Assembly: GCA_016201765.1 (NCBI GenBank)
Contig: JACQCE010000003.1
Location: 1 to 43,887, forward strand
DNA length: 43,887 bases
Direction: 5' to 3'
From: Nitrospirota bacterium
Lineage (GTDB): Bacteria; Nitrospirota; Nitrospiria; JACQCE01
Of the stretch, positions 16,137 through 25,308 are shown in pieces. Positions within the stretch are counted from its first letter, which is position 1, and the number at the start of each line of letters is the position of its first letter. The notes beneath the pieces are model-generated. The model was not told the origin of the DNA. It ran no database searches and saw only the letters and a program-made list of their open reading frames with translations. A program made the translations under genes and the position numbers.

Positions 16137-16344
16137 GGTGGCTAGGCAGCTAGGTGGCTGGATGGCTGGGAAAAAAGGTGGCTAGGTAGCAAGGTCGCTG
16201 GGTGGCTGGAAGGTGGCTGGGTAGTAAGGTTGCTAGGTAGCCAGGCAAAGGGAAGGTGGCTAGGTAGTAAGGTTGCTAGGTAGCTAGGAACTACGATCGA
16301 TGCGGTTTTCCTAGCTGCCCGGCTACCTAACCACCTAGCTACCT
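16137..16344. repeat. Inverted octamer array (GGTNGCTA)n, copy 1, the longest
   Basis: About twenty degenerate tandem copies of GGTNGCTA/G on the plus strand (16137-16290) face a shorter block of the inverse word (TAGCNACC) at 16310-16344, so the region can fold into a long hairpin. It fills most of the gap between the divergent glycerophosphodiesterase and DUF3467-type genes. Nothing else is visible in the gap beyond a promoter at its right edge. Confidence 0.7.
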
Positions 16345-16350
16345 GCTCTG

Positions 16351-16379
16351 CTGGCGCAAGGCGGGAAAACGGGTATAAT
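16351..16379 (+). promoter_or_regulatory. Predicted promoter of the DUF3467-type gene
   Basis: A consensus TATAAT lies at 16374-16379. The -35 position 17 bases upstream reads CTGGCG, which is weak, so an activator may be involved. Transcription would start near 16386, about 35 nt before the ATG, which has a GGGAGAGG ribosome site. Confidence 0.5.
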
Positions 16380-16420
16380 AAAGGAGCAAACTCGCATTAT
16401 TTTCAGAGGGAGAGGACATC

Positions 16421-16726
16421 ATGACGCAACCGCCGGCGGGACCGCAGATCACGATTGAAATCGATGAGGCCGTGGCCAGGGGCACCTATGCCAACCTGGC
16501 GATGATTTCGCATACCGAATCGGAATTTTTGCTGGATTTTCTCTTTTTGACGCCGCAACAGCCGAAAGCCAAGGTGCTGGCCCGGATTATTTCCAGCCCC
16601 GGCCACACCAAACGGCTGTTGATGGCGCTGCAGGACAACGTCAAGCGGTATGAAGCGCAATTCGGTGAAATCAAGGTCATTGCCATCCCCGATGAACAGA
16701 AGCGGATCGGTTTTGCCAAACCATAA
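16421..16726 (+). CDS. DUF3467-family protein
   Basis: A 101-residue protein of the DUF3467 type, of unknown function. Family features are ARGTYANLAMISHTESEFLLDF near residue 20 and the LARIISSPGHTKRLLMALQDNVKRYEAQFG helix in the second half. It has no signal peptide or metal motif and is probably a small cytoplasmic oligomer. It has a strong ribosome site and its own TATAAT. It ends 10 bases before the start of the CARDB protein and may be co-transcribed with it. Confidence 0.85.
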   Translation: MTQPPAGPQITIEIDEAVARGTYANLAMISHTESEFLLDFLFLTPQQPKAKVLARIISSPGHTKRLLMALQDNVKRYEAQFGEIKVIAIPDEQKRIGFAKP

Positions 16727-16736
16727 TCGTCATCGT

Positions 16737-19700
16737 ATGCATCGGGGTATTCGTCGGGCGGCATGGCGCGTCCTGCTCGGTGCGCTCGCCGGCTTGATTA
16801 TTTGGTGGTCGGCCGGTTTGCCGCTTGCGCCGGCGGCGGAGCCGGCCGTCGAGCTTCGTCCGATCGCGCCGGACTCATCGTCTGCGGCTGGGGCATCCGG
16901 CCAGGCCGTCCTGTCGACCCGATTCATCATTGAAGGGAGCGCCGCCGGCGACGATTTCGGCAGCGCCGTCGTGGAATACGGCCAGGGGGAATTCCCCTCC
17001 ACGTGGACTCCGATCGCCACGCTCAAGCAGCCGGTCGCTTCAGGCCGTCTGGCGGTGTGGGAGACGAAGGAACTGCTCCCCGATCGCTATACGGTCCGGC
17101 TCACGTTCTATTCGAAAGCGGGCGTCTTCAGCCGGGCGCAGCAACTGGTCGATCTCAAGCAGTGGCGGTCCGATCTGACCGTCCGGCAGGTGATGAGCCG
17201 GTTGGACGGCGGCACGGTCACCGTCGCCGTGGATATCGCCAATCAGGGGCGGCAACCGGCGCCGGGACCCGTGAGGATCACCGTCGGGTTGGTCAACGAT
17301 TCCCCAAACAATCAGATGCCAGACTCCGCATCGCTCGTGCGGCTGGCCCGCTGGGAATTGAACGGCCCGCTGCCGGCCGGCGGGCAGGCCAGCAAGACGG
17401 GCGCCGTCACGTTTCCTCCGACGCTGCAGCCGGGCCGCTACCGCGTCGCCGTGGTGGTGGATGACGAGGGCGCGATCGCCGACGCCGACCGCGCCAACAA
17501 CCGGGCCGTCGGCGGGTCGGCCGTCGACGTGGGGGCGGACCTGATCGTCACGCAGTTGAAGGCTGAGCTGACGGCCGACGGCGCCGCCGTCACCGTGACC
17601 GACCTGATTGTCAACCGCGGACTGCTGCCGACGTCTGCGGCGACGATCATGACCTACTATCTCTCCGCGGATGGCGCCATTCAGGATGCCGATCCTCTAC
17701 TGGGGCGGCGGCCGTTGCCCGCGCTGCGGGCCGGCGAGCAGTCGACGGCCTCGACCCGTCTGCCCCTGCCGGCCGGGCTGCCATCGGGGAGCTATTTTGT
17801 GCTGGGCCGCGTCAATCCGTCGTCACAAGAGGGAGCGCCGGCCGCCGGATCATCACAAGGGGGGCCAGGGGCGCAAGGGTCGCGCGTGGCGGAGCTCGAC
17901 CTGACCAACAACGATTACTGGGGCAGCCAGGTGACGCTGGGGCCCGATGTCGCGCTGACGGCGCTCTCCGCGCAGATCGATGCCGGTCACCGGCAACTCG
18001 TCATCACCGATCAGATCAAAAATGTCGGCCGCTATGCCGCTGCCGGCCCCGTGGCGGTCACCTATCGGCTGGTCAAAGAAGACGCAGGCGCCAAGATGCC
18101 TTCCGCCGTGGCGATTCAGGCCGCTCCGGTCATCGGCCAACGGGAGTTGACCGGCCCGCTCGCCCCGGGCGAAGAACGGAAGTCGACGACGACCGTTGCG
18201 CTGCCGGCCGGGCTTTCGGCCGGCCGGTATCGACTGATCGGCGACCTCGATCCGGAGCAGCGGATCGCGGACAACGACCGGGCCAATAACCGGCGTAGCG
18301 GCGACCCGCTGGTCATCGGCTATGACTTGAAGGTGGCCGCCGTGGCGGCTGAGCCGTCGTCCGACGGTTTGCAGCTCACCATCACGGACATGGTGGCCAA
18401 CGAGGGACTGCTTCCCGCCGACGGTCCGATTACCGTGCGCTACCTGATGCAGGACGACGCGACCCGCGCCGGTGCGGATCGGACGGACACGGTGATCGGC
18501 CGGCGGACGATCGACGGCGGACTGGCACCCGGCGCCAAGTCAACCGGCTCGACCGCCGTCACGGTGCCTGATGGCGCCGGTGCCCGTCGATGGCGTTTAG
18601 TCGCGGCGGTTTCGGCCTCCGGCGTCGACACCCGGGAGGAGAATGACCGGCGCGCGACCGATTCGTTGATGAATGAAGGGGTGGATCTGGCCCTCGGCAA
18701 GACGACGGCGTCGCTGTCGCCGACCGCCGACCGGCTCACGGTGACCGACACGGTGAAAAATTACGGCCGCGCACCGCTCGCCGCGCCGGTGCGGGTGGTC
18801 TATGCCCTCTCCGTGACGGGTGTGACGGACGGCCATGAGACGGTGTTGGGCTCGCGGACGATCACCGCGCTGGCGGCCGGCGGCGAATCGATGATGACCA
18901 CGGCGCTGGCCGTGCCGGCGACGCTGGACCCCAACCGGTATTTCGTCATCATTCAGGTCGATCCCGACCGGCGCGTGGCCGAACTCAAGCGGGACAATAA
19001 CGCCGCGGCGGGCCAGCGGATCACCATCGGCGCCGATCCGGTCCTCGAAGCGGTTGATGCCCGGCTCAAGCCGGACGGCACGGCGATGGCGGTCAAGGTG
19101 ACGGTGGCCAATCGCGGCAACCGGCCCAGCGGACCCGTGGCACTGACGTTCGGCGTCTCGGCGGGGGACAAGACGGCTCAATCGGTGATTGAATTGGGGC
19201 GGCAATCGGTGGCGCCGCTGCCGCCGGGCCGGCGCACCACGCCAGATTTCACCCTCTCCGTACCCGCCAGCCTTCCGGCCGGTGCCTATTTTGTGACCGC
19301 GCGGCTCGACCAACCGGGCGACCAGCCGCCCGCCGTGACGCCGGCCGCGTTGCCGCTGGGCCCGGATCTGCTCACCCAGACACTGCGCGCGCAGCTGGTC
19401 GGCGCCGGTGAACAACTCAAGGCCAGCATTTCCGACACGGTCGTCAACGAGGGGAACCAGGGTGTGGCGCGCCCCTTCACCGTCAGCTATTTTCTGTCGA
19501 CCGATTGGAAGCTGGACGGGGGGGATGTTCCGCTCGGACAGCGGACGATCGGGGCGTTGCCGGCGCACGAGCAGAACAGCGCCACCGTGCAGTTCGCCGT
19601 GCCGGTGATGACGATTCAGACGGGGCGGTATTTCGTCCTCTCCCGGATCGATCTGGAAGGGACGGTGCAGGAGAGCGACCGGACGAACAACCTCCGGCCG

Positions 19701-19814
19701 ACGGTCGAAGGGCTGCTCATCGACCGCCTGGAAAAAAAGAAAGCGCCCGACATGCCTGAAGGATTAATGAAGAAACAGCGGGGTAAGCGGATTAAGGGGA
19801 AAGACCGCTCGTGA
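16737..19814 (+). CDS. Secreted CARDB-repeat protein
   Basis: A 1025-residue exported protein. The ATG at 16737 gives a basic start (MHRGIRRAAWRV) and a hydrophobic signal core ending near APAAEP. A longer frame from 16650 would overlap the preceding gene and bury the signal. After an N-terminal beta domain, about seven units of 105-120 residues follow. Each has a 'VTDxVxNxGxxP' strand, 'ALPAGxxSTASTxLPxPAGLPSGxYF' and 'DxxxxVAExDxxNN' turn, as in CARDB adhesion-like domains. There is no C-terminal anchor. The last 17 or so residues are Lys/Arg-rich and encoded by the left arm of a repeat hairpin, so the original end was probably different. Confidence 0.85.
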   Translation: MHRGIRRAAWRVLLGALAGLIIWWSAGLPLAPAAEPAVELRPIAPDSSSAAGASGQAVLSTRFIIEGSAAGDDFGSAVVEYGQGEFPSTWTPIATLKQPVASGRLAVWETKELLPDRYTVRLTFYSKAGVFSRAQQLVDLKQWRSDLTVRQVMSRLDGGTVTVAVDIANQGRQPAPGPVRITVGLVNDSPNNQMPDSASLVRLARWELNGPLPAGGQASKTGAVTFPPTLQPGRYRVAVVVDDEGAIADADRANNRAVGGSAVDVGADLIVTQLKAELTADGAAVTVTDLIVNRGLLPTSAATIMTYYLSADGAIQDADPLLGRRPLPALRAGEQSTASTRLPLPAGLPSGSYFVLGRVNPSSQEGAPAAGSSQGGPGAQGSRVAELDLTNNDYWGSQVTLGPDVALTALSAQIDAGHRQLVITDQIKNVGRYAAAGPVAVTYRLVKEDAGAKMPSAVAIQAAPVIGQRELTGPLAPGEERKSTTTVALPAGLSAGRYRLIGDLDPEQRIADNDRANNRRSGDPLVIGYDLKVAAVAAEPSSDGLQLTITDMVANEGLLPADGPITVRYLMQDDATRAGADRTDTVIGRRTIDGGLAPGAKSTGSTAVTVPDGAGARRWRLVAAVSASGVDTREENDRRATDSLMNEGVDLALGKTTASLSPTADRLTVTDTVKNYGRAPLAAPVRVVYALSVTGVTDGHETVLGSRTITALAAGGESMMTTALAVPATLDPNRYFVIIQVDPDRRVAELKRDNNAAAGQRITIGADPVLEAVDARLKPDGTAMAVKVTVANRGNRPSGPVALTFGVSAGDKTAQSVIELGRQSVAPLPPGRRTTPDFTLSVPASLPAGAYFVTARLDQPGDQPPAVTPAALPLGPDLLTQTLRAQLVGAGEQLKASISDTVVNEGNQGVARPFTVSYFLSTDWKLDGGDVPLGQRTIGALPAHEQNSATVQFAVPVMTIQTGRYFVLSRIDLEGTVQESDRTNNLRPTVEGLLIDRLEKKKAPDMPEGLMKKQRGKRIKGKDRS

Positions 19815-20000
19815 ATTTTTACCCCTTAACCCGCTCTTTCTTCACTAATCCGCCCTTGCTCCACTAATCCTTAATCCGCTTTTGCCTCATTAATCCCTAA
19901 TCCGCATTTTCTTCACTAATCCGCAGTTGTTTCATTAATCCGCATTTGCCCCACTAATCCTTAATCCGCCCTTTCTCCACTAATCCGCATTTAACCCCTT
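19761..20000. repeat. Short-word inverted array (ACTAATCC / TTAATCCGC family)
   Basis: The left arm, from GGATTAATGAAGAAAC to GATTAAGGGG, lies inside the end of the CARDB gene. It pairs with CCCCTTAACCCGC...TTCACTAATCC at 19826-19855. The right side then continues as about ten more direct copies of CACTAATCC/TTAATCCGC separated by CT-rich spacers up to 20000. It supplies the C-terminal codons of the CARDB protein, and its last copy holds the stop codon of the UvrD-type remnant frame. There is no credible coding within 19818-19990. Confidence 0.65.
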
Positions 20001-20143
20001 GCCGTGTGCGGGCAAATCTCCCGATAGGCGCAGTACTGGCAGGCGAGGTAGGCCGGCGTGGCGGCAAAGTTCTGGGCCCGGATGCCGTCGGCGGCCTTCA
20101 GAATCGTCGCCGTTGTTTTTTCCAGATCGTCCTCATCCTTTGA
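19991..20143 (-). pseudogene. Displaced C-terminal fragment of the UvrD/PD-(D/E)XK gene
   Basis: After the helicase frame ends at 20133, the +1-shifted minus frame reads KDEDDLEKTTATILKAADG... and ends ACQYCAYREICPHTARG. That is the expected C-terminus of the same protein family, including the Fe-S-type cysteines CxxCxxxxxC. The two frames meet around AAAGGATGAGG (20131-20141). About 35-45 residues normally found between the QL-x-x-Y motif and this end are missing. So there is a deletion and a frameshift, in the read or in the genome. The stop falls in the adjacent short-word repeat. Confidence 0.7.
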
Positions 20144-22880
20144 GCTGCAGGCTGATGCCGGCCTCCTTGTCGGCCTTTTTCTGATCCTGCACGGCCGAGG
20201 ATTTGTAATCGATGATGACGGCGCGGCCATCCCGCTCGTCGATCCGGTCCCACCGGCCGGTGACGAGATTCGCGCCGATCGAGAATTTGAAGCTCTGCTC
20301 CACGCCGGCGGGCGGCGCGGCCGCCGCTTCCTCCCGCGCGTAGAACCGCGCCAGCACCTCGTGGCCGGTGGCGAACCGGCGCTCTTCGTGCTCGCGGCTG
20401 ATGAAGCCCTCGCTGCGCCATTCCCGTTCGAAGACCTCATGCAGTTGCGCGAGCGACATGTGATGCCCGCTGATTGTGGCGCGCAGATAGGCTGCGATCG
20501 CTTGGTGCAACGCCGCGCCATAGATGATGGCGTGGTGCTGATAGATGGGCATGTGCAGCAGATGGGTGTATTTATACTTGAGCGGACAGGTCAGGTAGTC
20601 GTCGATCTTGTAATAGCTCAGCTGCAACGGAATGCTGGAATCGGCCGGCGCGCCCGGCAAACCGGCCGGCAGCGCCGGTTCCGCCTGCGCGGGGGCATGC
20701 CGTTCGATCGCCTCGAGCGGCGAGCTCACCGATGGATGGAGCGATTTGGGATTGAGCCCCAGCGCCTCCACCACGAACCGGCTGACTTTGCGCGTCCGAT
20801 CGGTCCCGAAATCGCGCGCGCTGGTCAGAAAGAGCTCGTCGCGGGCCCGGGTCATCCCGACGTAGAAGAGCCGCCGCTCCTCCTGCAGATGGATGTCCCC
20901 CTCCGGCAGCAGGTCCTTGATCAGCTCCCTGGGCAGTTCGATCGCGTCGGCCCGATCCCTCGATGGAAAGCGCTGCTCCACCAGGCTGACGAGAAACACG
21001 ACGGGAAATTCGAGCCCCTTGGCCTTGTGAATCGTCATCACCGTGACGGCGTCGGCGTCGAGATCGGCCTGCGCCGTGGGCGGATCGTCGCCGGCCTCGA
21101 TCATCTGGGTCAGATAGCCGACGCAGGCGTGGACGGTGGGGTGCTCCGTGCGGAGTTCAAATCGCCGGACCACTTCAAAGAATCGGGCGATATTCTGCAG
21201 TTCGGCCTCGGCCCGGGCGGTCTGGGCGGTTCCGCCGGAGGCGGAGAGCTCCTTGAGCCAGCCGCTCTGTTTGAAAAATTCATAGAGCACGCCGCCCGCC
21301 GACAGGCGGCGGGCCCGTTCCCGGTGCTCATCCAGATCGGCGAGCAGCCTGGCAATCGAGGCGCGTCCTTCCGGCGAGACGGGCAGCCGGCTGAGATCGG
21401 TGTTGAGACGGCGAAAAATCGTGAGCAGGCTGGCGTGCTGCCGGCGGCACAGGCGGGTGCATTCGGTCAGGTCGGCCATCGGGACCAGATAGAGCGGCGA
21501 GCAGGCCAGGTAGTGCAGCTGCGGCGTGTCGTGCGGATCGGCCAGGACGCGCAGGAAGGCCAGCAGCCGGCGCACTTCGGGCTGATGATAGAGTCCCCGG
21601 CTGCCGGAGAAGCGCCATGGGACGGAGGCCAGGTTGAGCGCTTTCAGATACGGCTCGGCGTGGTCGTTGCCGCGCACCAGAATGGCGATCTCCCGATAGG
21701 CGCGGGCGCCGCCGTCATGCGCCTCCCTGATCCAGCGGGCCACGCCGTCGGCCTCGGCCGAGAGCGTGTCGTAGTGCAGGTGGCGGACGGGAGGCGCGTT
21801 GTCGGTCTGTCGCGCGGCGACCAGCTGCTTGTTGATCTGCTCGTGCACTTCGAGCCGTTCCGGATCATTGTGGCGGATCAGCCGGTAGGCGGTATCCAGG
21901 ATCACCTGTGTGGAGCGGTGATTCTCGGACAGGACCACCCGTTTGGCCTCGGGATAGTCGCGGCCGAACATCAGAATATTGCTCATCGCCGCCCCGCGGA
22001 AGCGATAGATGCTCTGGTCATCGTCGCCGACGACGGTCAGATTGTGCCCGTTCTGCCGATGACCGCCCAGCAGCTTGATCAACAAATACTGGGCGTAATT
22101 GGTGTCCTGAAATTCGTCGACCAGAATGTACCGGAACTGTTCCCGATACCGGGCGAGGACGGCCGGATGCTCCCGAAAGAGTTTGAGCGCGAGCGTCACC
22201 TGGTCGCCGAAATCGATCAGTCCCGCCGCGGCCAGCAGCTCCTGATAGCGGCCGTAGCACCGGGCGACCTCCAACTGCTGGGCGGCCTCGTCCTGGAGCA
22301 CCGCCCGCCGCTCCGGATCGGCTTCCGCCGCGGCGTGAGTCACGCACGCTTCGGCATGGCGGAGATAATCGGCCGGCGGGACGTCTTCATCCTTTGCCCG
22401 GGAGATCGTCGTCAACAGTGCCTGCAGATGCTTGGTGGGGTTGCCCAGCGGGCGGAAGCGGTCCAGTCCCAGCTCAAAGAGATGTTCGCGCAGAAACAGC
22501 AATTGTTCCGGCCGGGTCAGGACCTGAAAGGTCGGGGGCAGCCCCAGCAACAGGGCGTGATCGCGCAGGAGCCGGTCGCCGAAGGCATGAAACGTGGAGA
22601 TCCGCACATCCGTGTAGCCGTAGGGGACGAGCTGATCGACCCGTTCCTCCATCTCCTGGGCGGCCCGCTCGGTAAAGGTCAGCGCCAGGATTTCCTCCGG
22701 CCGGGCCCGCTTGGCCGTGATCAGATGAGCGATCCGGTGGGTCAGCACCAGTGTTTTGCCGGTGCCGGCGCCGGCGATGATCAGGAGCGGTCCTTCGCCG
22801 AATGTGACCGCCTCCTGCTGGGCGCTGTTGAGCGTCTGGGCGGTTTCGAAGGGCAATCGGAGCGTGTCGCCGAGGGCCAT
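20133..22880 (-). CDS. UvrD/PcrA-type helicase with truncated RecB-like nuclease domain
   Basis: A superfamily 1A DNA helicase of 915 residues. Motifs in order: Q-motif LNSAQQEAV, Walker A IAGAGTGKT near 37, TFTERAAQEM, DEFQDTNYAQ (motif II), GDDDQSIYRFRGA (III), then VLSENHRST (IV). Later come VMTIHKAKGLEFPVVF (V) and YVGMTRARDELFL (VI). A PD-(D/E)XK domain follows, with SYYKIDDYLTCPLKYKY, GAALHQAI and RAVIIDYKSS. The frame stops right after SLQL, where the QxxxY motif should continue. The remaining Fe-S end lies in another frame. Helicase activity may survive while nuclease function is doubtful. Probably a repair or recombination enzyme. Confidence 0.88.
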   Translation of the reverse strand: MALGDTLRLPFETAQTLNSAQQEAVTFGEGPLLIIAGAGTGKTLVLTHRIAHLITAKRARPEEILALTFTERAAQEMEERVDQLVPYGYTDVRISTFHAFGDRLLRDHALLLGLPPTFQVLTRPEQLLFLREHLFELGLDRFRPLGNPTKHLQALLTTISRAKDEDVPPADYLRHAEACVTHAAAEADPERRAVLQDEAAQQLEVARCYGRYQELLAAAGLIDFGDQVTLALKLFREHPAVLARYREQFRYILVDEFQDTNYAQYLLIKLLGGHRQNGHNLTVVGDDDQSIYRFRGAAMSNILMFGRDYPEAKRVVLSENHRSTQVILDTAYRLIRHNDPERLEVHEQINKQLVAARQTDNAPPVRHLHYDTLSAEADGVARWIREAHDGGARAYREIAILVRGNDHAEPYLKALNLASVPWRFSGSRGLYHQPEVRRLLAFLRVLADPHDTPQLHYLACSPLYLVPMADLTECTRLCRRQHASLLTIFRRLNTDLSRLPVSPEGRASIARLLADLDEHRERARRLSAGGVLYEFFKQSGWLKELSASGGTAQTARAEAELQNIARFFEVVRRFELRTEHPTVHACVGYLTQMIEAGDDPPTAQADLDADAVTVMTIHKAKGLEFPVVFLVSLVEQRFPSRDRADAIELPRELIKDLLPEGDIHLQEERRLFYVGMTRARDELFLTSARDFGTDRTRKVSRFVVEALGLNPKSLHPSVSSPLEAIERHAPAQAEPALPAGLPGAPADSSIPLQLSYYKIDDYLTCPLKYKYTHLLHMPIYQHHAIIYGAALHQAIAAYLRATISGHHMSLAQLHEVFEREWRSEGFISREHEERRFATGHEVLARFYAREEAAAAPPAGVEQSFKFSIGANLVTGRWDRIDERDGRAVIIDYKSSAVQDQKKADKEAGISLQLKG

Positions 22881-22898
22881 GGAGCATTATAGAAAAAA

Positions 22899-23000
22899 GG
22901 GCGACTGGGTAGCTAGGTGGCTGGGTGGTTAGGTGGCTAGGAAAACCACGCGTGCTCTTGCATTGCCTAGCTACCCAGCGACCTTGCTACCTAGCCACCT
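22899..23000. repeat. Inverted octamer array, copy 2
   Basis: GGTNGCTA-type words at 22899-22943 face their inverse at 22965-23000 around a unique centre. The array is bounded by AAAAAA on the left and TTTTT on the right, so it is an apparent bidirectional intrinsic terminator. It lies between the divergently oriented UvrD-type and hppA genes. Confidence 0.7.
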
Positions 23001-23012
23001 TTTTCGCTCGTG

Positions 23013-23042
23013 TTGACACCGGAAAATAGCGTGTGTTAAAGT
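23013..23042 (+). promoter_or_regulatory. Predicted promoter of hppA
   Basis: Consensus TTGACA (23013-23018) is followed after 18 bases by TAAAGT (23037-23042, four of six). The leader to the ATG would be about 85 nt. The promoter lies directly downstream of the octamer hairpin, which would insulate it. Confidence 0.5.
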
Positions 23043-23132
23043 CGGCCGCTACTTCAGGACATCGGCACGACAATCGCACATAACGCCTCACGTCGTTCGG
23101 CGTACACGCACTGATACAGAAAGGTTGAGTCA

Positions 23133-25169
23133 ATGACACCGGAATCACTCACATTGCTCTTTGCGCTTATTGCGGCGGCTGTCGGGGTCGCCTACGGCAT
23201 CTATTTGATTTTCTGGGTGATGCGGTTGGAAACCGGCAACGACCGGATGCGGGAAATTGCCGCGGCCGTCCAGGAGGGGGCGCAGGCCTACCTGAACCGC
23301 CAGTACCGGACGGTGGCGATAGTGGCGGCCGTGCTCTTTGTGCTGCTGTGGGTGGCGGGCGCCTGGTCGGATCACTTCGGTTTGCTGACCGCGGTCGGAT
23401 TTTTAATTGGCGCAGTGGCCTCCGCCTCGGCCGGCTACGTCGGGATGAAGATTGCCGTCCGGGCGAACGTCCGGACCGCGCAGGCGGCGCATGGTGGTCT
23501 GAACGCGGCCCTGCAGGTGGCGTTTAAAGGCGGCGCCGTGACGGGATTGCTGTTGATCGGGCTGGGTCTCTTCGCCGTGACCGGCTTCTATTATGTCGCC
23601 TCCGCCATCGCCGGGCCGGACAAGGCGATGCACGCGTTGCTCTCGCTGGGATTCGGGGGCAGCCTGATTTCGGTCTTCGCGCGGGTCGGCGGCGGCATCT
23701 TTACCAAGGCGGCCGACGTGGGGGCCGATCTGGTCGGGAAGGTCGAAGCGGGGATTCCTGAAGACGACCCGCGCAATCCCGCCGTGATTGCCGATAACGT
23801 GGGCGACAACGTCGGTGATTGCGCCGGCATGGCGGCCGATTTGTTTGAAACCTATGCCGTGACGACCGTGGCGGCGATGGTCCTCGGTTTCACCCTCTTC
23901 AAGGGTGCGGCCGAACCGCTCGTCTATCCGCTGCTGCTCGGCGGGCTCACCATCTTTGCCACGATCATCGGGATCTGGTTTGTGAAGGTGAGCGAGGGGG
24001 GCAGCATCATGGGCGCCCTCTACAAGGGTCTCTTTTGGGCCGGCGGCGTGGCGGCGGTGGCCTTTTATCCCGCGACCAACTGGCTGATGAACGGCGTCGG
24101 CGGTGTGAGCGGCATGGCTTACTACGGCTGCACGTTGGTCGGTTTGGTGGTCACCCTGGCGCTGGTCTTCATCACCGACTACTATACCTCCAAGAGCTAC
24201 CGTCCGGTCCAGGAAATCGCCAAGGCCAGCGAGACCGGCCACGCGACGAACATCATCGCGGGGCTGGCGGTCGGGATGCAGTCGACGGCCTTTCCGGTGG
24301 TGGTGATCGCGGGGGCCATCATGGCCAGCTTTGCGCTGGCGGGCCTCTTTGGTGTGGCGGTGGCGGCGGTCTCGATGCTCTCCATGGCCGGGATCGTGGT
24401 GGCCATCGACGCCTTCGGCCCGATCACGGACAACGCCGGCGGAATCGCCGAAATGGCCCATCTGGGCAAGGATGTCCGGAACATCACCGATCCGTTGGAT
24501 GCCGTGGGGAATACGACCAAGGCCGTCACGAAGGGGTATGCGATCGGGTCGGCCGGTTTGGCCGCGATCGTCTTGTTTGCGGAGTATGCCAGGGCCGTGG
24601 GGGGCGAGCAGGCTTCGAGCAGCTTCGACCTGTCGAATCCGAAAGTGCTGATCGGGTTGTTCCTCGGCGGCATGCTGCCCTATCTCTTTGCCTCGATGTG
24701 CATGAAGGCGGTGGGAGAGGCCGCGGGTGAAGTGGTCACCGAGGTCCGCCGGCAGTTTCGGGAGATCAAGGGGATCATGGAAGGCAAAGGGAAGCCGGAG
24801 TACGGGACCTGTGTGGATATCGTCACGAAGGCGGCCATCCAGAAGATGATGATCCCGGGGGCGATTCCGGTGCTTGCGCCCATCCTGGTGGGGTTCATTC
24901 TCGGGCCGGTGGCGCTGGGCGGCGTGCTGGTCGGGACGATCGTGACCGGCCTCTTTGTGGCCATTTCGATGACCAGCGGCGGCGGGGCGTGGGACAACGC
25001 CAAGAAATATATCGAAGAGCAGGGCAAGAAGGGCAGCGAGACGCACAAGGCCGCCGTCACGGGCGACACGGTCGGCGATCCCTATAAAGATACGGCCGGC
25101 CCTGCGATCAATCCGATGATCAAGGTGATCAATATCGTCGCGTTGTTGATCGTGTCGTTGATTGTGTAA
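23133..25169 (+). CDS. hppA: Membrane H+-translocating pyrophosphatase, K+-independent type
   Basis: This 678-residue integral membrane enzyme couples hydrolysis of pyrophosphate to proton pumping. About 16 hydrophobic helices are visible. The substrate-site motif is [20 protein letters not shown] near 210, with the preceding [15 protein letters not shown] second acidic motif is [16 protein letters not shown] and a third [19 protein letters not shown] near the C-terminus. The segment [16 protein letters not shown] has Lys where K+-dependent enzymes have Ala (GNTTAA), a published diagnostic for K+ independence. Ribosome site AAAGG, ATG start. An octamer hairpin follows the stop by 5 bases. Confidence 0.95.
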   Translation: MTPESLTLLFALIAAAVGVAYGIYLIFWVMRLETGNDRMREIAAAVQEGAQAYLNRQYRTVAIVAAVLFVLLWVAGAWSDHFGLLTAVGFLIGAVASASAGYVGMKIAVRANVRTAQAAHGGLNAALQVAFKGGAVTGLLLIGLGLFAVTGFYYVASAIAGPDKAMHALLSLGFGGSLISVFARVGGGIFTKAADVGADLVGKVEAGIPEDDPRNPAVIADNVGDNVGDCAGMAADLFETYAVTTVAAMVLGFTLFKGAAEPLVYPLLLGGLTIFATIIGIWFVKVSEGGSIMGALYKGLFWAGGVAAVAFYPATNWLMNGVGGVSGMAYYGCTLVGLVVTLALVFITDYYTSKSYRPVQEIAKASETGHATNIIAGLAVGMQSTAFPVVVIAGAIMASFALAGLFGVAVAAVSMLSMAGIVVAIDAFGPITDNAGGIAEMAHLGKDVRNITDPLDAVGNTTKAVTKGYAIGSAGLAAIVLFAEYARAVGGEQASSSFDLSNPKVLIGLFLGGMLPYLFASMCMKAVGEAAGEVVTEVRRQFREIKGIMEGKGKPEYGTCVDIVTKAAIQKMMIPGAIPVLAPILVGFILGPVALGGVLVGTIVTGLFVAISMTSGGGAWDNAKKYIEEQGKKGSETHKAAVTGDTVGDPYKDTAGPAINPMIKVINIVALLIVSLIV

Positions 25170-25174
25170 AAAAA

Positions 25175-25250
25175 GGTGGCTAGGTGGTGAGGTTGCTGGG
25201 TAGCTAGGCAAACAAGGGAACCGTTGCACTTCCTCGCCACCCAGCCACCT
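25175..25250. repeat. Inverted octamer array, copy 3, hppA terminator
   Basis: Five or six GGTNGCTA-like octamers (25175-25209) face CGCCACCCAGCCACCT (25235-25250). The left arm is preceded by an A-run next to the hppA stop. A C-class word string (TTTACCCCTTACC) follows. It probably ends hppA transcription before the dsrE promoter. Confidence 0.65.
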
Positions 25251-25266
25251 CTCTTTACCCCTTACC

Positions 25267-25308
25267 TTGACAACCCCTTCGGGCCTTTGTGACAATGTTT
25301 TACTGTCA
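25267..25308 (+). promoter_or_regulatory. Promoter with overlapping dyad, near-leaderless dsrE cluster
   Basis: TTGACA (25267-25272), an 18-base spacer and GACAAT (25291-25296) place transcription start about 5 bases before the dsrE ATG. An inverted repeat TGACA-N9-TGTCA (25290-25308) overlaps the -10 and the start codon and could be an operator. No Shine-Dalgarno is present, consistent with a leaderless message. Confidence 0.45.

Noticed and set aside
16137-16344. Octamer array considered as a CRISPR array
   Set aside because: Unit is 8 bp, contiguous and degenerate, with no unique spacers of constant length and no cas genes nearby.
20058-22892. Plus-strand frame of over 900 residues opposite the UvrD-type gene
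   Set aside because: Runs antisense to an unmistakable helicase with all motifs; composition and lack of domains show it is a shadow.
23403-25295. Minus-strand frame opposite hppA
   Set aside because: His/Arg/Asp-rich product typical of antisense codon mirroring; hppA is certain.
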